In this document: piece after piece, positions 52,177-59,346 of the stretch | Position numbering within the stretch: position 1 is the stretch's first letter | How the letters are laid out: every line of letters begins with the position of its first letter | NCBI RefSeq assembly: GCF_008123425.1 | Contig: NZ_VSSS01000063.1 | Location: forward strand, 1 to 64,000 | Length of the DNA: 64,000 nucleotides | Origin: Bradyrhizobium rifense | GTDB taxonomy: Bacteria; Pseudomonadota; Alphaproteobacteria; Rhizobiales; Xanthobacteraceae | Direction of reading: 5' to 3' | Notes under the pieces: generated by a model | The model's database searches: none | What the model saw: only the letters and a program-made list of their open reading frames with translations | Told to the model about the DNA's origin: nothing | Made by a program: the position numbers and the translations under genes

Positions 52177-52639
52177 AAAAACTCTTTGTATGAGGACGGT
52201 GTGGTTTGTGGATTTCTGTGGACCTTAACCCCTCGGAAAGGGTTGCGCGACACCAGGGGCGGGACAAGTGCCAATTTTCTTCACACCACTGCCCCTCGGA
52301 ACAACTCTGGAAGCCTTCCGAGAGGGAAACGGGATTGCGCGGACAAGTCTCTTGATAGACTGCGGATCAATACCTGCAAGCCTTTGAGTGCAGGCGACTT
52401 ATCCGGTCAGGCCGGAACCGCGTTCGACATGTTGATGGATGTGAACAAGCGCGCGCCAAGTGGCGGACGGTATTGTGTGAGTCTAATCCACTGTCACTTA
52501 GACTCAGACTCTAAGAATCTAAGATTCTTTATTGGAGAAGGGCGCTCCAGACGGATATGTGTGTGAAGGTGAGACCTTAACGAGTTCTTACTATCCCCAG
52601 ACCGCCGGAAGGCTGGGCGCAAAGGGGCGGACGCCGGAC
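52177..52639. other. Candidate chromosomal replication origin (oriC)
   Basis: A 463-base gene-free gap between the divergent ppsR and hemJ genes. It holds five GANTC sites (52479, 52501, 52507, 52515, 52523), an AT-rich perfect inverted repeat (AAGAATCT at 52513, AGATTCTT at 52522), and words close to DnaA boxes: TGTGGATTT (52207-52215), TAATCCACT (52484-52492), TTATCCGGT (52399-52407) and TGCGGATCA (52361-52369, one change from the Caulobacter G-box on the other strand). Its neighbours match alphaproteobacterial origins, and genes on both sides point away from it. No exact nine-base DnaA box was found. Confidence 0.65.
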
Positions 52640-53074
52640 ATGTCTGAAGACGTCTACCTCTGGATCAAGGCGCTGCACGTGATCGCGGTCATCTCTTGGA
52701 TGGCCGGAATGCTCTATCTGCCGCGGCTGTTCGTCTATCACTGCGAAGCCGAGATCGGCTCGAAGCAGTCCGAAACCTTCAAGGTCATGGAACGCCGCCT
52801 GCTCAGGGCGATCATCAACCCCGCCATGATCGTCACCTGGCTTGCCGGGCTGTATCTCGCCTGGGCTGGCCATTGGTTCACCTTCGGCTGGCTGCACGTA
52901 AAACTGGCACTGGTGCTGGCACTGTCCGGGGTCCACGGCTTTTTTTCGCGCTGGGTCAAGGACTTCGCTGCCGACAGCCGCCCGCGGAGCCAGAAATTCT
53001 ATCGGATTATCAACGAGGTGCCGACCGTGCTGATGATCATCATCGTCGTCATGGTGATCGTGAAGCCGTTCTAG
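52640..53074 (+). CDS. hemJ: Protoporphyrinogen IX oxidase HemJ
   Basis: Oxidises protoporphyrinogen IX in heme synthesis. The 144-residue integral membrane protein has four helices and the family motifs LWIKALHVIAVISWMAGMLYLPRLFVYHCEAE (with the conserved His) and WFTFGWLHVKLALVLALSGVHGFFSRWVKDF (with the conserved His and Lys). The ATG at 52640 starts the family N-terminus (MSEDVYLWIKALH). In-frame sequence from 52532 is upstream leader. It lies between the candidate origin and rho. hemE, which flanks the origin in Caulobacter, is not present. Confidence 0.93.
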   Translation: MSEDVYLWIKALHVIAVISWMAGMLYLPRLFVYHCEAEIGSKQSETFKVMERRLLRAIINPAMIVTWLAGLYLAWAGHWFTFGWLHVKLALVLALSGVHGFFSRWVKDFAADSRPRSQKFYRIINEVPTVLMIIIVVMVIVKPF

Positions 53075-53107
53075 GCAAAATCGTGAACGATCGCTCAGCG
53101 CTTCGGC

Positions 53108-53136
53108 TTGCGGAGTTGGAAGCGATTTTCTATATT
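53108..53136 (+). promoter_or_regulatory. Probable sigma-70 type promoter of rho
   Basis: TTGCGG (53108-53113), a 17-base spacer and TATATT (53131-53136) give a good promoter in the 246-base gap before rho. The leader after it becomes C-rich and G-poor from about 53255 to the start codon. Confidence 0.4.
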
Positions 53137-53320
53137 AGCGATATCCCACCCAACGCAGGCGGATGTGGTTGTGTCTGAGCTTTTCAGAGGCCGGACACCG
53201 CATCAGGTTTGAAGCCCCCACCGGCGCTCTCCTTGCCAGACCTGCGGACCTTACCTTCTCGCGTCCGCATTTCAGAGCCTCCTCGCACCCCTCCCCAGGT
53301 TACCCCACAGGACCACCCCA

Positions 53321-54586
53321 ATGCGGGAAATTAAACTCCAGGACCTCAAGTCGAAGACGCCGGCCGAGCTCGTCTCGTTCGCGGAAGAGAACGGGGTCGA
53401 GAATGCCAGCACCATGCGCAAGCAGGAGCTGCTGTTCGCCATCCTCAAGCAACTTGCGCTGGCCGAAACCGACATCGTCGGCGAGGGCGTCGTCGAGGTG
53501 CTCTCCGACGGTTTCGGCTTCCTCCGCTCGCCCGATGCGAATTATCTGCCGGGCCCGGACGACATCTACGTTTCGCCCTCGCAGATCCGCCGTTTCGGCC
53601 TGCGCACCGGCGACACCATCGAAGGCCACATTCGCAGCCCGAAAGAGGGCGAGCGCTATTTTGCGCTGCTGAAGGTCAACACGCTCAATTTCGAGGACCC
53701 GGAAAAGGCCAAGCACAAGGTCAATTTCGACAACCTCACGCCGCTGTTTCCAAATCAGCGTTTCCGCATGGAAATCGACGATCCGACGCGGAAAGACCTG
53801 TCTGCAAGGGTGATCGACATCGTTGCGCCGATCGGCAAGGGCCAGCGCGCGCTGATCGTCGCGCCGCCGCGCACGGGTAAAACCGTGTTGATGCAGAACA
53901 TCGCGCACTCGATCACGCACAATCATCCCGAATGCTATCTGATCGTTCTTCTGATCGACGAACGTCCGGAAGAAGTCACGGACATGCAGCGATCGGTGAA
54001 GGGCGAGGTCGTGTCGTCGACCTTCGACGAGCCGGCCGTGCGTCACGTCCAGGTCGCCGAGATGGTCATCGAGAAGGCCAAGCGTCTCGTCGAGCATGGC
54101 CGCGACGTCGTGATCCTGCTCGATTCGATCACGCGTCTGGGCCGCGCCTACAACACCGTGGTGCCGTCATCCGGCAAGGTGCTGACCGGCGGTGTCGACG
54201 CCAACGCGCTGCAGCGCCCGAAGCGCTTCTTCGGTGCCGCCCGCAACATCGAGGAGGGCGGCTCGCTGACCATCATTGCGACTGCGCTGGTCGATACCGG
54301 CAGCCGCATGGACGAAGTCATTTTCGAAGAGTTCAAGGGCACCGGTAACTCGGAGCTGATCCTCGACCGGAAGGTCTCGGACAAGCGCACCTTCCCGGCC
54401 ATCGACATCTCGCGCTCCGGCACCCGCAAGGAGGAGCTCATCACCGACAATCAGGTGCTGAAGAAGATGTACGTGCTCCGCCGCATCCTGAACCCGATGG
54501 GCACCATGGACGCGATCGACTTCCTGCTCGACAAGCTGCGCTCGACCAAGAGCAATTCGGAGTTCTTCGACTCCATGAACACCTGA
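53321..54586 (+). CDS. rho: Transcription termination factor Rho
   Basis: Hexameric RNA helicase that ends transcription at C-rich, unstructured RNA. The 421-residue protein has the N-terminal helix bundle MREIKLQDLKSKTPAELVSFAEENGV, the OSB RNA-binding fold (GFGFLRSPDANYLPGPDDIYVSPSQIRRF), Walker A LIVAPPRTGKTVLMQNIA, Walker B ILLDSITRLGRAYN and the Q-loop region SGKVLTGGVDANALQRPKRFFGAARN. The length is typical for alphaproteobacteria. An intrinsic terminator follows its stop by 24 bases. Confidence 0.98.
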   Translation: MREIKLQDLKSKTPAELVSFAEENGVENASTMRKQELLFAILKQLALAETDIVGEGVVEVLSDGFGFLRSPDANYLPGPDDIYVSPSQIRRFGLRTGDTIEGHIRSPKEGERYFALLKVNTLNFEDPEKAKHKVNFDNLTPLFPNQRFRMEIDDPTRKDLSARVIDIVAPIGKGQRALIVAPPRTGKTVLMQNIAHSITHNHPECYLIVLLIDERPEEVTDMQRSVKGEVVSSTFDEPAVRHVQVAEMVIEKAKRLVEHGRDVVILLDSITRLGRAYNTVVPSSGKVLTGGVDANALQRPKRFFGAARNIEEGGSLTIIATALVDTGSRMDEVIFEEFKGTGNSELILDRKVSDKRTFPAIDISRSGTRKEELITDNQVLKKMYVLRRILNPMGTMDAIDFLLDKLRSTKSNSEFFDSMNT

Positions 54587-54610
54587 GTGCATTGCAGCAA
54601 AAGATAAGAG

Positions 54611-54633
54611 GGCGCCTTCGGGCGCCCTTTTTG
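54611..54633 (+). terminator. Intrinsic terminator of rho
   Basis: GGGCGCC (54611-54617), a TTCG tetraloop and GGCGCCC (54622-54628) form a perfect seven-base stem followed by five T residues. The rest of the 311-base gap to mnmE is AT-rich around 54705-54745 and holds no gene I can support. Confidence 0.9.
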
Positions 54634-54897
54634 TTTGTGCGGCTTTACTGCGGCGAACTGCAGCATGATGGGCTTCGGAGCACGACGCACGTTCTTCCGG
54701 AAGATGTTGATATATCTATATTATACTTGACTATTGTTCATGGGATAGGGTCCGAGCGGTGGGATTTCGCAGCAAATGCGGCGTTGTATGCTGCATTGCA
54801 ATATAGATATTGCTGCGGGCTGGAGCGCAGCAAAAAGAGGTCGTAGCCGGCCAGAACAGGCTGTTTGCCTTTTCCCCGCCAGCCAGACAAATAGGCC

Positions 54898-56202
54898 ATG
54901 CACCCGCGAGACCAAACCATCTTTGCGCTATCGTCCGGCCGTCCGCCGAGCGCGATCGCCATGGTACGTGTCTCGGGTCCGCGAGCCGGCCTGGTGCTGA
55001 CGACGCTTGCAGGCAAGCTGCCGGCGCCGCGGCAGGCCAGCCGCCGGCTGCTTCGGGACGGCGCAGGGCAGCCGATCGACGATGCGGTCGTGCTCTGGTT
55101 TCCGGGGCCGGGGACTGCCACGGGCGAGGACGTCGCCGAATTTCACGTCCATGGCGGACGCGCCGTGCTGGCTGCGCTCCTCGCTGCTATTTCTCTAATT
55201 CCGAATACGCGCGCGGCCGAGCCAGGCGAGTTCACGCGGCGCGCATTCGAGAACGGCAAGCTCGATCTCACCGAGGCTGAGGGCCTCGACGATCTCATCC
55301 ACGCCGACACCGATCGTCAGCGCCGCCAGGCGTTGCGACAGCTGCAAGGCCTGCTCGGCAATCGCGCGCGCGACTGGCGCGAGCGCATCATCGAGGCCTC
55401 GGCGCTGATCGAGGCCGGCATCGATTTTTCCGACGAAGGCGATGTGCCCTTGGAATTGAGGGCGCCGGCCGTGAAAGCGATCAAAGCGCTGCACGACGAA
55501 ATTACAAAGGTCCTTGCGGCACAGGGACATTCTGAACGCTTGCGTGACGGCCTGGTGGTTGCGATCGCAGGCGAGCCGAATGTCGGCAAGTCGACGCTGA
55601 TGAATCAGCTCGCGCGCCGTGAGGTCGCGATCGTCTCGCCGCATGCCGGCACTACGCGTGACGTGATCGAGGTGCAGCTCGATCTCGACGGCTATCCGGT
55701 CACCGTCATCGACACCGCCGGCATTCGCGAGACCGACGATCCCGTCGAGCAGGAAGGCGTGCACCGGGCGAGGGCGCGGGCCGAAGATGCCGACCTCGTG
55801 CTGTGGCTGGTGGAGGGCGAGCGTGCCGCCGGTCCGCCCAGTGGCCAGGTCTGGATCGTCCGCAACAAGATCGATCTCGGGGGAGCGGGGTCTCCCGGCG
55901 AGTTCGGGATCTCGGCGAGCCGCGGCGATGGCATTCCCGAGCTGGTCGAGGCCCTCGTCGAATTCGCAGCTGACTTTTTCGGAACCACCGAGGGCGCTCT
56001 GGTGACCCGGGCCCGGCAACGCGACCTGTTGGGTCGCGCGTCAGACAGCTTGCGCCGGAGTCTCGACCTTGTAGAAGAGGGCGAGGAACTCGCCGCCGAA
56101 GAGCTGCGCGCTGCGGTCTATGCCCTGGGCCGTCTGCTCGGCCGGGTCGACGTCGAGGACGTCCTTGGGGCCATTTTCCAAAAATTCTGCATCGGAAAGT
56201 AG
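54898..56202 (+). CDS. mnmE: tRNA modification GTPase MnmE
   Basis: With MnmG makes 5-carboxymethylaminomethyl-uridine in tRNA wobble positions. The 434-residue protein starts MHPRDQTIFALSSGRPPSAIAMVRVSG, has GEFTRRAFENGKLDLTEAEGLDDLIHADTDRQ in the tetrahydrofolate-binding part, the G domain with GEPNVGKSTLMNQL, VIDTAGIRET and RNKIDL, and ends FCIGK, the conserved Cys tail. The length is a little short of the usual 450, mainly in the G-domain loops. A hairpin terminator follows. mnmG lies 451 bases downstream. Confidence 0.96.
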   Translation: MHPRDQTIFALSSGRPPSAIAMVRVSGPRAGLVLTTLAGKLPAPRQASRRLLRDGAGQPIDDAVVLWFPGPGTATGEDVAEFHVHGGRAVLAALLAAISLIPNTRAAEPGEFTRRAFENGKLDLTEAEGLDDLIHADTDRQRRQALRQLQGLLGNRARDWRERIIEASALIEAGIDFSDEGDVPLELRAPAVKAIKALHDEITKVLAAQGHSERLRDGLVVAIAGEPNVGKSTLMNQLARREVAIVSPHAGTTRDVIEVQLDLDGYPVTVIDTAGIRETDDPVEQEGVHRARARAEDADLVLWLVEGERAAGPPSGQVWIVRNKIDLGGAGSPGEFGISASRGDGIPELVEALVEFAADFFGTTEGALVTRARQRDLLGRASDSLRRSLDLVEEGEELAAEELRAAVYALGRLLGRVDVEDVLGAIFQKFCIGK

Positions 56203-56231
56203 CGCTAGTTCTTCAATGTAGAACTAGCGCT
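56201..56231 (+). terminator. Hairpin after mnmE
   Basis: AGCGCTAGTTC (56201-56211) and GAACTAGCGCT (56221-56231) form a perfect eleven-base stem with a nine-base loop, starting within the mnmE stop codon, followed by the T-rich TGTTCCATTGTTTG. It is probably the mnmE terminator. Confidence 0.65.
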
Positions 56232-56245
56232 TGTTCCATTGTTTG

Positions 56246-56261
56246 TGTTTCACGTGAAACG
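56246..56261. other. parS site 1 (15/16 match)
   Basis: TGTTTCACGTGAAACG differs from the consensus TGTTTCACGTGAAACA only at the last base. ParB should bind here. It is the first of five sites between mnmE and mnmG. Confidence 0.85.
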
Positions 56262-56281
56262 CGGCGGGGTGGATGCCGTCC

Positions 56282-56297
56282 TGTTTCACGTAAAAGA
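56282..56297. other. parS-like site 2, degenerate (14/16)
   Basis: TGTTTCACGTAAAAGA matches the left half perfectly and differs at positions 11 and 15, so it is a half-conserved parS. Confidence 0.55.
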
Positions 56298-56314
56298 AGT
56301 GCCTGCACGTTCCC

Positions 56315-56330
56315 TGTTTCACGTGAAACA
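56315..56330. other. parS site 3 (16/16)
   Basis: TGTTTCACGTGAAACA, a perfect match to the bacterial parS consensus and a perfect palindrome. Confidence 0.92.
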
Positions 56331-56347
56331 CGCCCGGATCGAAGCCC

Positions 56348-56434
56348 CGTCATTGCGAGGATCCCTTGCGACGAAGCGATCCAGACTGTCGCCGCGGAGG
56401 GATTCTGGATTGCTTCGCTTCGCTCGCAATGACG
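56348..56434. repeat. Palindromic intergenic repeat (CGTCATTGCGAGG family) inside the parS cluster
   Basis: CGTCATTGCGAGG at the left pairs with CGCTCGCAATGACG at the right, and CGAAGCGATCCAGA pairs with TCTGGATTGCTTCG inside. It lies between parS sites 3 and 4. A half copy is at 61396-61429. Confidence 0.75.
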
Positions 56435-56490
56435 GAGCGCGTGGCGGCCACCCCGGTCGACGGCCCACATCGTCGCCGGACGGTCCGTCT

Positions 56491-56506
56491 TGTTTCACGT
56501 GAAACA
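56491..56506. other. parS site 4 (16/16)
   Basis: TGTTTCACGTGAAACA, a perfect consensus match, 160 bases after site 3 and beyond the inserted repeat. Confidence 0.92.
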
Positions 56507-56580
56507 GCAGTCACTCCAACGCACTTCCTACTGTGCATGGGGTTGTTTTCGCGAAACCGCGCCCGGCTCTCCCGCGACCC

Positions 56581-56596
56581 CGTTTCACGTGAAACA
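56581..56596. other. parS site 5 (15/16)
   Basis: CGTTTCACGTGAAACA differs at the first base only. It lies 57 bases before the mnmG start codon. Confidence 0.85.
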
Positions 56597-56653
56597 CGGG
56601 CATCACTGAGTTTCCACTTCCGGCTTTCCCGCCGCTGAGCTAGAAGTCCGCCC

Positions 56654-58534
56654 ATGCGACCAGAGCGAGAGAGTTTCGACGTCATCGTCATTGGCGGCGG
56701 CCACGCCGGCTGTGAGGCTGCGGCTGCTTCCGCCCGGATGGGTGCGACGACCGCTCTGGTGACGCACCGTTTCTCCACCGTCGGCGCGATGTCCTGCAAT
56801 CCGGCCATCGGCGGTCTGGGCAAGGGCCATCTGGTCCGTGAGGTCGATGCGCTAGATGGTCTGATGGGCCGGGTCGGCGACGCCGGCGGTATCCAGTTTC
56901 GCGTTCTCAACCGTCGGAAGGGTCCCGCTGTCCGTGGTCCGCGGGCCCAAGCCGACCGAAAGCTCTACGCGGCCGCCATGCAGGCCGCGATCCGGGAGAC
57001 CGGGGGCCTGTCGGTCATCGAAGGCGAGGCCGACGAGCTGATTGTGGTCGATGGCCGGGTCGCCGGACTGCGCCTGGCGGACGGTCGGGAGCTTCGGGCA
57101 GGGGCTGTCGTCGTCACCACCGGCACCTTTCTCCGCGGCCTGATCCATCTTGGTGAGAATAACTGGCCCGCCGGCCGCGTCGGTGAGGCCCCTGCGATGG
57201 GTCTTTCGGCGTCCTTTGAGCGCGCCGGCTTCACCCTCGGACGGCTCAAGACCGGGACGCCGCCGCGTCTGGATGGCTCCACCATCGACTGGTCCGCGGT
57301 CGAGATGCAGCCCGGAGACGAGCCGCCCGAGCCGTTCTCGGTCATGACCAAGGGGATCACGACCCCGCAGATCCAGTGCGGGATCACCCGGACCACGGCC
57401 GCCACCCACGAAGTCATCCGGGCCAATGTCCATCGGTCCCCGATGTACTCCGGCCAGATCAAGAGCTCCGGCCCGCGCTATTGCCCCTCGATCGAGGACA
57501 AGATCGTCCGCTTCGGCGATCGCGACGGCCATCAGATCTTCCTGGAGCCGGAAGGCCTCGACGACACCACGGTCTATCCCAACGGCATTTCGACCTCGCT
57601 GCCGGAGGAAGTCCAGCTCGCGATCCTCGCCAGCATCCCTGGCCTGGAGCGGGTCAAGATGATCCGACCGGGCTACGCCATCGAATACGACCACATCGAT
57701 CCCCGGGAGCTTGATCCGACCCTCCAGACCAGGCGTCTGCGTGGTCTCTTCCTGGCCGGGCAGATCAACGGCACGACGGGATACGAAGAGGCCGCCGGAC
57801 AGGGCATCGTAGCGGGTCTCAACGCGGCACTTTCCGCCAGCGGGGCTGCGCTGACGGTGTTCGACCGTGCAGACGGCTATCTCGGGGTCATGATCGACGA
57901 CCTCGTCACCCGCGGGATCAGCGAGCCCTATCGGATGTTCACCTCGCGGGCCGAATACCGGCTGACCCTGCGCGCGGACAATGCCGACCAGCGCCTGACC
58001 GAGAAGGGGATCGCGCTGGGATGCGTCGGGAGTGCCCGGACCCAGCATCACCGCACCAAGATGGACGCCCTGAATGCGGCCCGAACACTCTCAAAGTCGC
58101 TGACCATCACCCCGAACGAGGCCATCAAGCACGGGCTGTCCCTGAACCGGGATGGCCAGCGCCGGTCCGCCTTCGAGCTGATGGCCTATCCGGACATCGG
58201 CTGGAGCCAGGTCCGCTCGATCTGGCCGGAGCTGTCCGCCATCGATCCCGTCATCGCCACCCATCTCGAGATCGACGCCAAGTACGATGTCTATCTGGAG
58301 CGCCAGAGCGCCGACGTCGAAGCCTTCAGGCGCGACGAGGGGATGGTGCTGTCGGAGGTCGACTACAGCCTCGTCCCCGGTCTCTCCAACGAGGTCCGCG
58401 CCAAGCTGGAGAAGGCGCGGCCGTTCACGGTCGGCCAGGCCGGCCGGATCGACGGCATGACGCCGGCGGCGCTCGGCATCCTCGCGGCCTATCTCCGCCG
58501 CGAGGCGCGCAAGACTTCCAAGGCAATCGCATAG
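56654..58534 (+). CDS. mnmG: tRNA uridine 5-carboxymethylaminomethyl modification enzyme MnmG (GidA)
   Basis: FAD-dependent partner of MnmE. The 626-residue protein has the FAD motif VIVIGGGHAGCEAAAASARMG, CNPAIGGLGKGHLVREVDALDGLMG, RVLNRRKGPAVRGPRAQADRKLY and GQINGTTGYEEAAGQGIVAGLNA, and a helical C-terminal domain ending PAALGILAAYLRR. The length fits the family. Its upstream region is the parS cluster, so ParB bound there may influence its expression. rsmG follows after nine bases. Confidence 0.97.
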   Translation: MRPERESFDVIVIGGGHAGCEAAAASARMGATTALVTHRFSTVGAMSCNPAIGGLGKGHLVREVDALDGLMGRVGDAGGIQFRVLNRRKGPAVRGPRAQADRKLYAAAMQAAIRETGGLSVIEGEADELIVVDGRVAGLRLADGRELRAGAVVVTTGTFLRGLIHLGENNWPAGRVGEAPAMGLSASFERAGFTLGRLKTGTPPRLDGSTIDWSAVEMQPGDEPPEPFSVMTKGITTPQIQCGITRTTAATHEVIRANVHRSPMYSGQIKSSGPRYCPSIEDKIVRFGDRDGHQIFLEPEGLDDTTVYPNGISTSLPEEVQLAILASIPGLERVKMIRPGYAIEYDHIDPRELDPTLQTRRLRGLFLAGQINGTTGYEEAAGQGIVAGLNAALSASGAALTVFDRADGYLGVMIDDLVTRGISEPYRMFTSRAEYRLTLRADNADQRLTEKGIALGCVGSARTQHHRTKMDALNAARTLSKSLTITPNEAIKHGLSLNRDGQRRSAFELMAYPDIGWSQVRSIWPELSAIDPVIATHLEIDAKYDVYLERQSADVEAFRRDEGMVLSEVDYSLVPGLSNEVRAKLEKARPFTVGQAGRIDGMTPAALGILAAYLRREARKTSKAIA

Positions 58535-58535
58535 G

Positions 58536-58551
58536 CGTTTCACGTGAAACA
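58536..58551. other. parS site 6 (15/16), overlapping the rsmG start
   Basis: CGTTTCACGTGAAACA with one change at the first base. The GTG used as rsmG start (58544) is the centre of this site. Confidence 0.85.
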
Positions 58552-59317
58552 GCGCGGACCGGGCGGGGACAAACCGCTATCCCGACGACCCGGAACAGGT
58601 GAGGGCGCTGCGCGTCGATCCGAACCGGTACCGACCAAGCCGAAGATCGACAAGGCGAGTGCCAATGATCAGGCACTCGACTCCATCATTGCCGCCGACA
58701 AGCGCGCGGCGCTGAAGCTCGCGCCGGTTTCACATGAAACGGAGGTGCGGCTCGATCGCTACATCGTGCTGCTGCGGGAGTGGCAGGCCAAGACCAATCT
58801 GGTTGCACCTTCGACGTTGCCGCAGCTCTGGACCCGGCACATCGCCGACTCGCTCCAGCTCGTCGATCTCGCGCCGACCGCAAAACGCTGGGCCGACCTC
58901 GGCAGCGGCGGCGGTTTTCCCGGCGTCGTGCTGGCCTGCGCCATGGCGGGGACACCGGGCGCCAGCGTCCACCTCGTCGAGCGAATCGCCAAGAAGGCCG
59001 CCTTTTTGCGCGAAGCGATTCGCGTCACCACATCTCCGGGAGTCGTACATCTCACTGAGATCGGGGATAATGTGGATAGAATCACCGGCCCTGTCGATTG
59101 CGTCACCGCCCGCGCGCTGGCTCCGCTACATCAACTCATCGGCTTTGCGGAGCCGCTGATGCGCCAGGGCGCAAAGGCGTTATTTCTCAAGGGTCAAGAT
59201 GTAGAGGCTGAATTGACCGAAGCCGCTAAATATTGGAATATTCAGCCGCAGCTCCACCGAAGCCGGACGGGCGATGGTTGGATCGTCGAGCTGGCTTTAG
59301 TTGAACGGCGCGGGTGA
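58544..59317 (+). CDS. rsmG: 16S rRNA (guanine-527 N7)-methyltransferase (GidB)
   Basis: Methylates G527 of 16S rRNA. About 257 residues from a GTG at 58544; the catalytic domain begins at about residue 65 with LDRYIVLLREWQAKTNLVAPSTLPQLWTRHIADSLQL, followed by WADLGSGGGFPGVVLACAM (SAM motif) and FLREAIRVT. The N-terminal 60 residues are longer than in E. coli RsmG (207), and no ATG lies in frame before the domain, so the true start is uncertain. Its start lies inside parS site 6, and a degenerate parS is within the gene. parA follows. Confidence 0.9.
   Translation: MKQRGPGGDKPLSRRPGTGEGAARRSEPVPTKPKIDKASANDQALDSIIAADKRAALKLAPVSHETEVRLDRYIVLLREWQAKTNLVAPSTLPQLWTRHIADSLQLVDLAPTAKRWADLGSGGGFPGVVLACAMAGTPGASVHLVERIAKKAAFLREAIRVTTSPGVVHLTEIGDNVDRITGPVDCVTARALAPLHQLIGFAEPLMRQGAKALFLKGQDVEAELTEAAKYWNIQPQLHRSRTGDGWIVELALVERRG
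58726..58741. other. Degenerate parS-like site 7 inside rsmG (13/16)
   Basis: GGTTTCACATGAAACG shows the TTTCA-TGAAAC core with changes at positions 1, 9 and 16. It is coding sequence (PVSHETE), so it may be a relic or a weak site. Confidence 0.35.
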
Positions 59318-59346
59318 ACGTTCAGGGGCTGAGTTGGGGAATTTCG

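Noticed and set aside
54592..54846. Short open frame between rho and mnmE
   Set aside because: It runs through the rho terminator hairpin and has no start signal or recognisable product.
56246..56596. Repeated palindromes considered as a CRISPR array
   Set aside because: Unequal spacing, a 16-base unit matching parS, and no cas genes.
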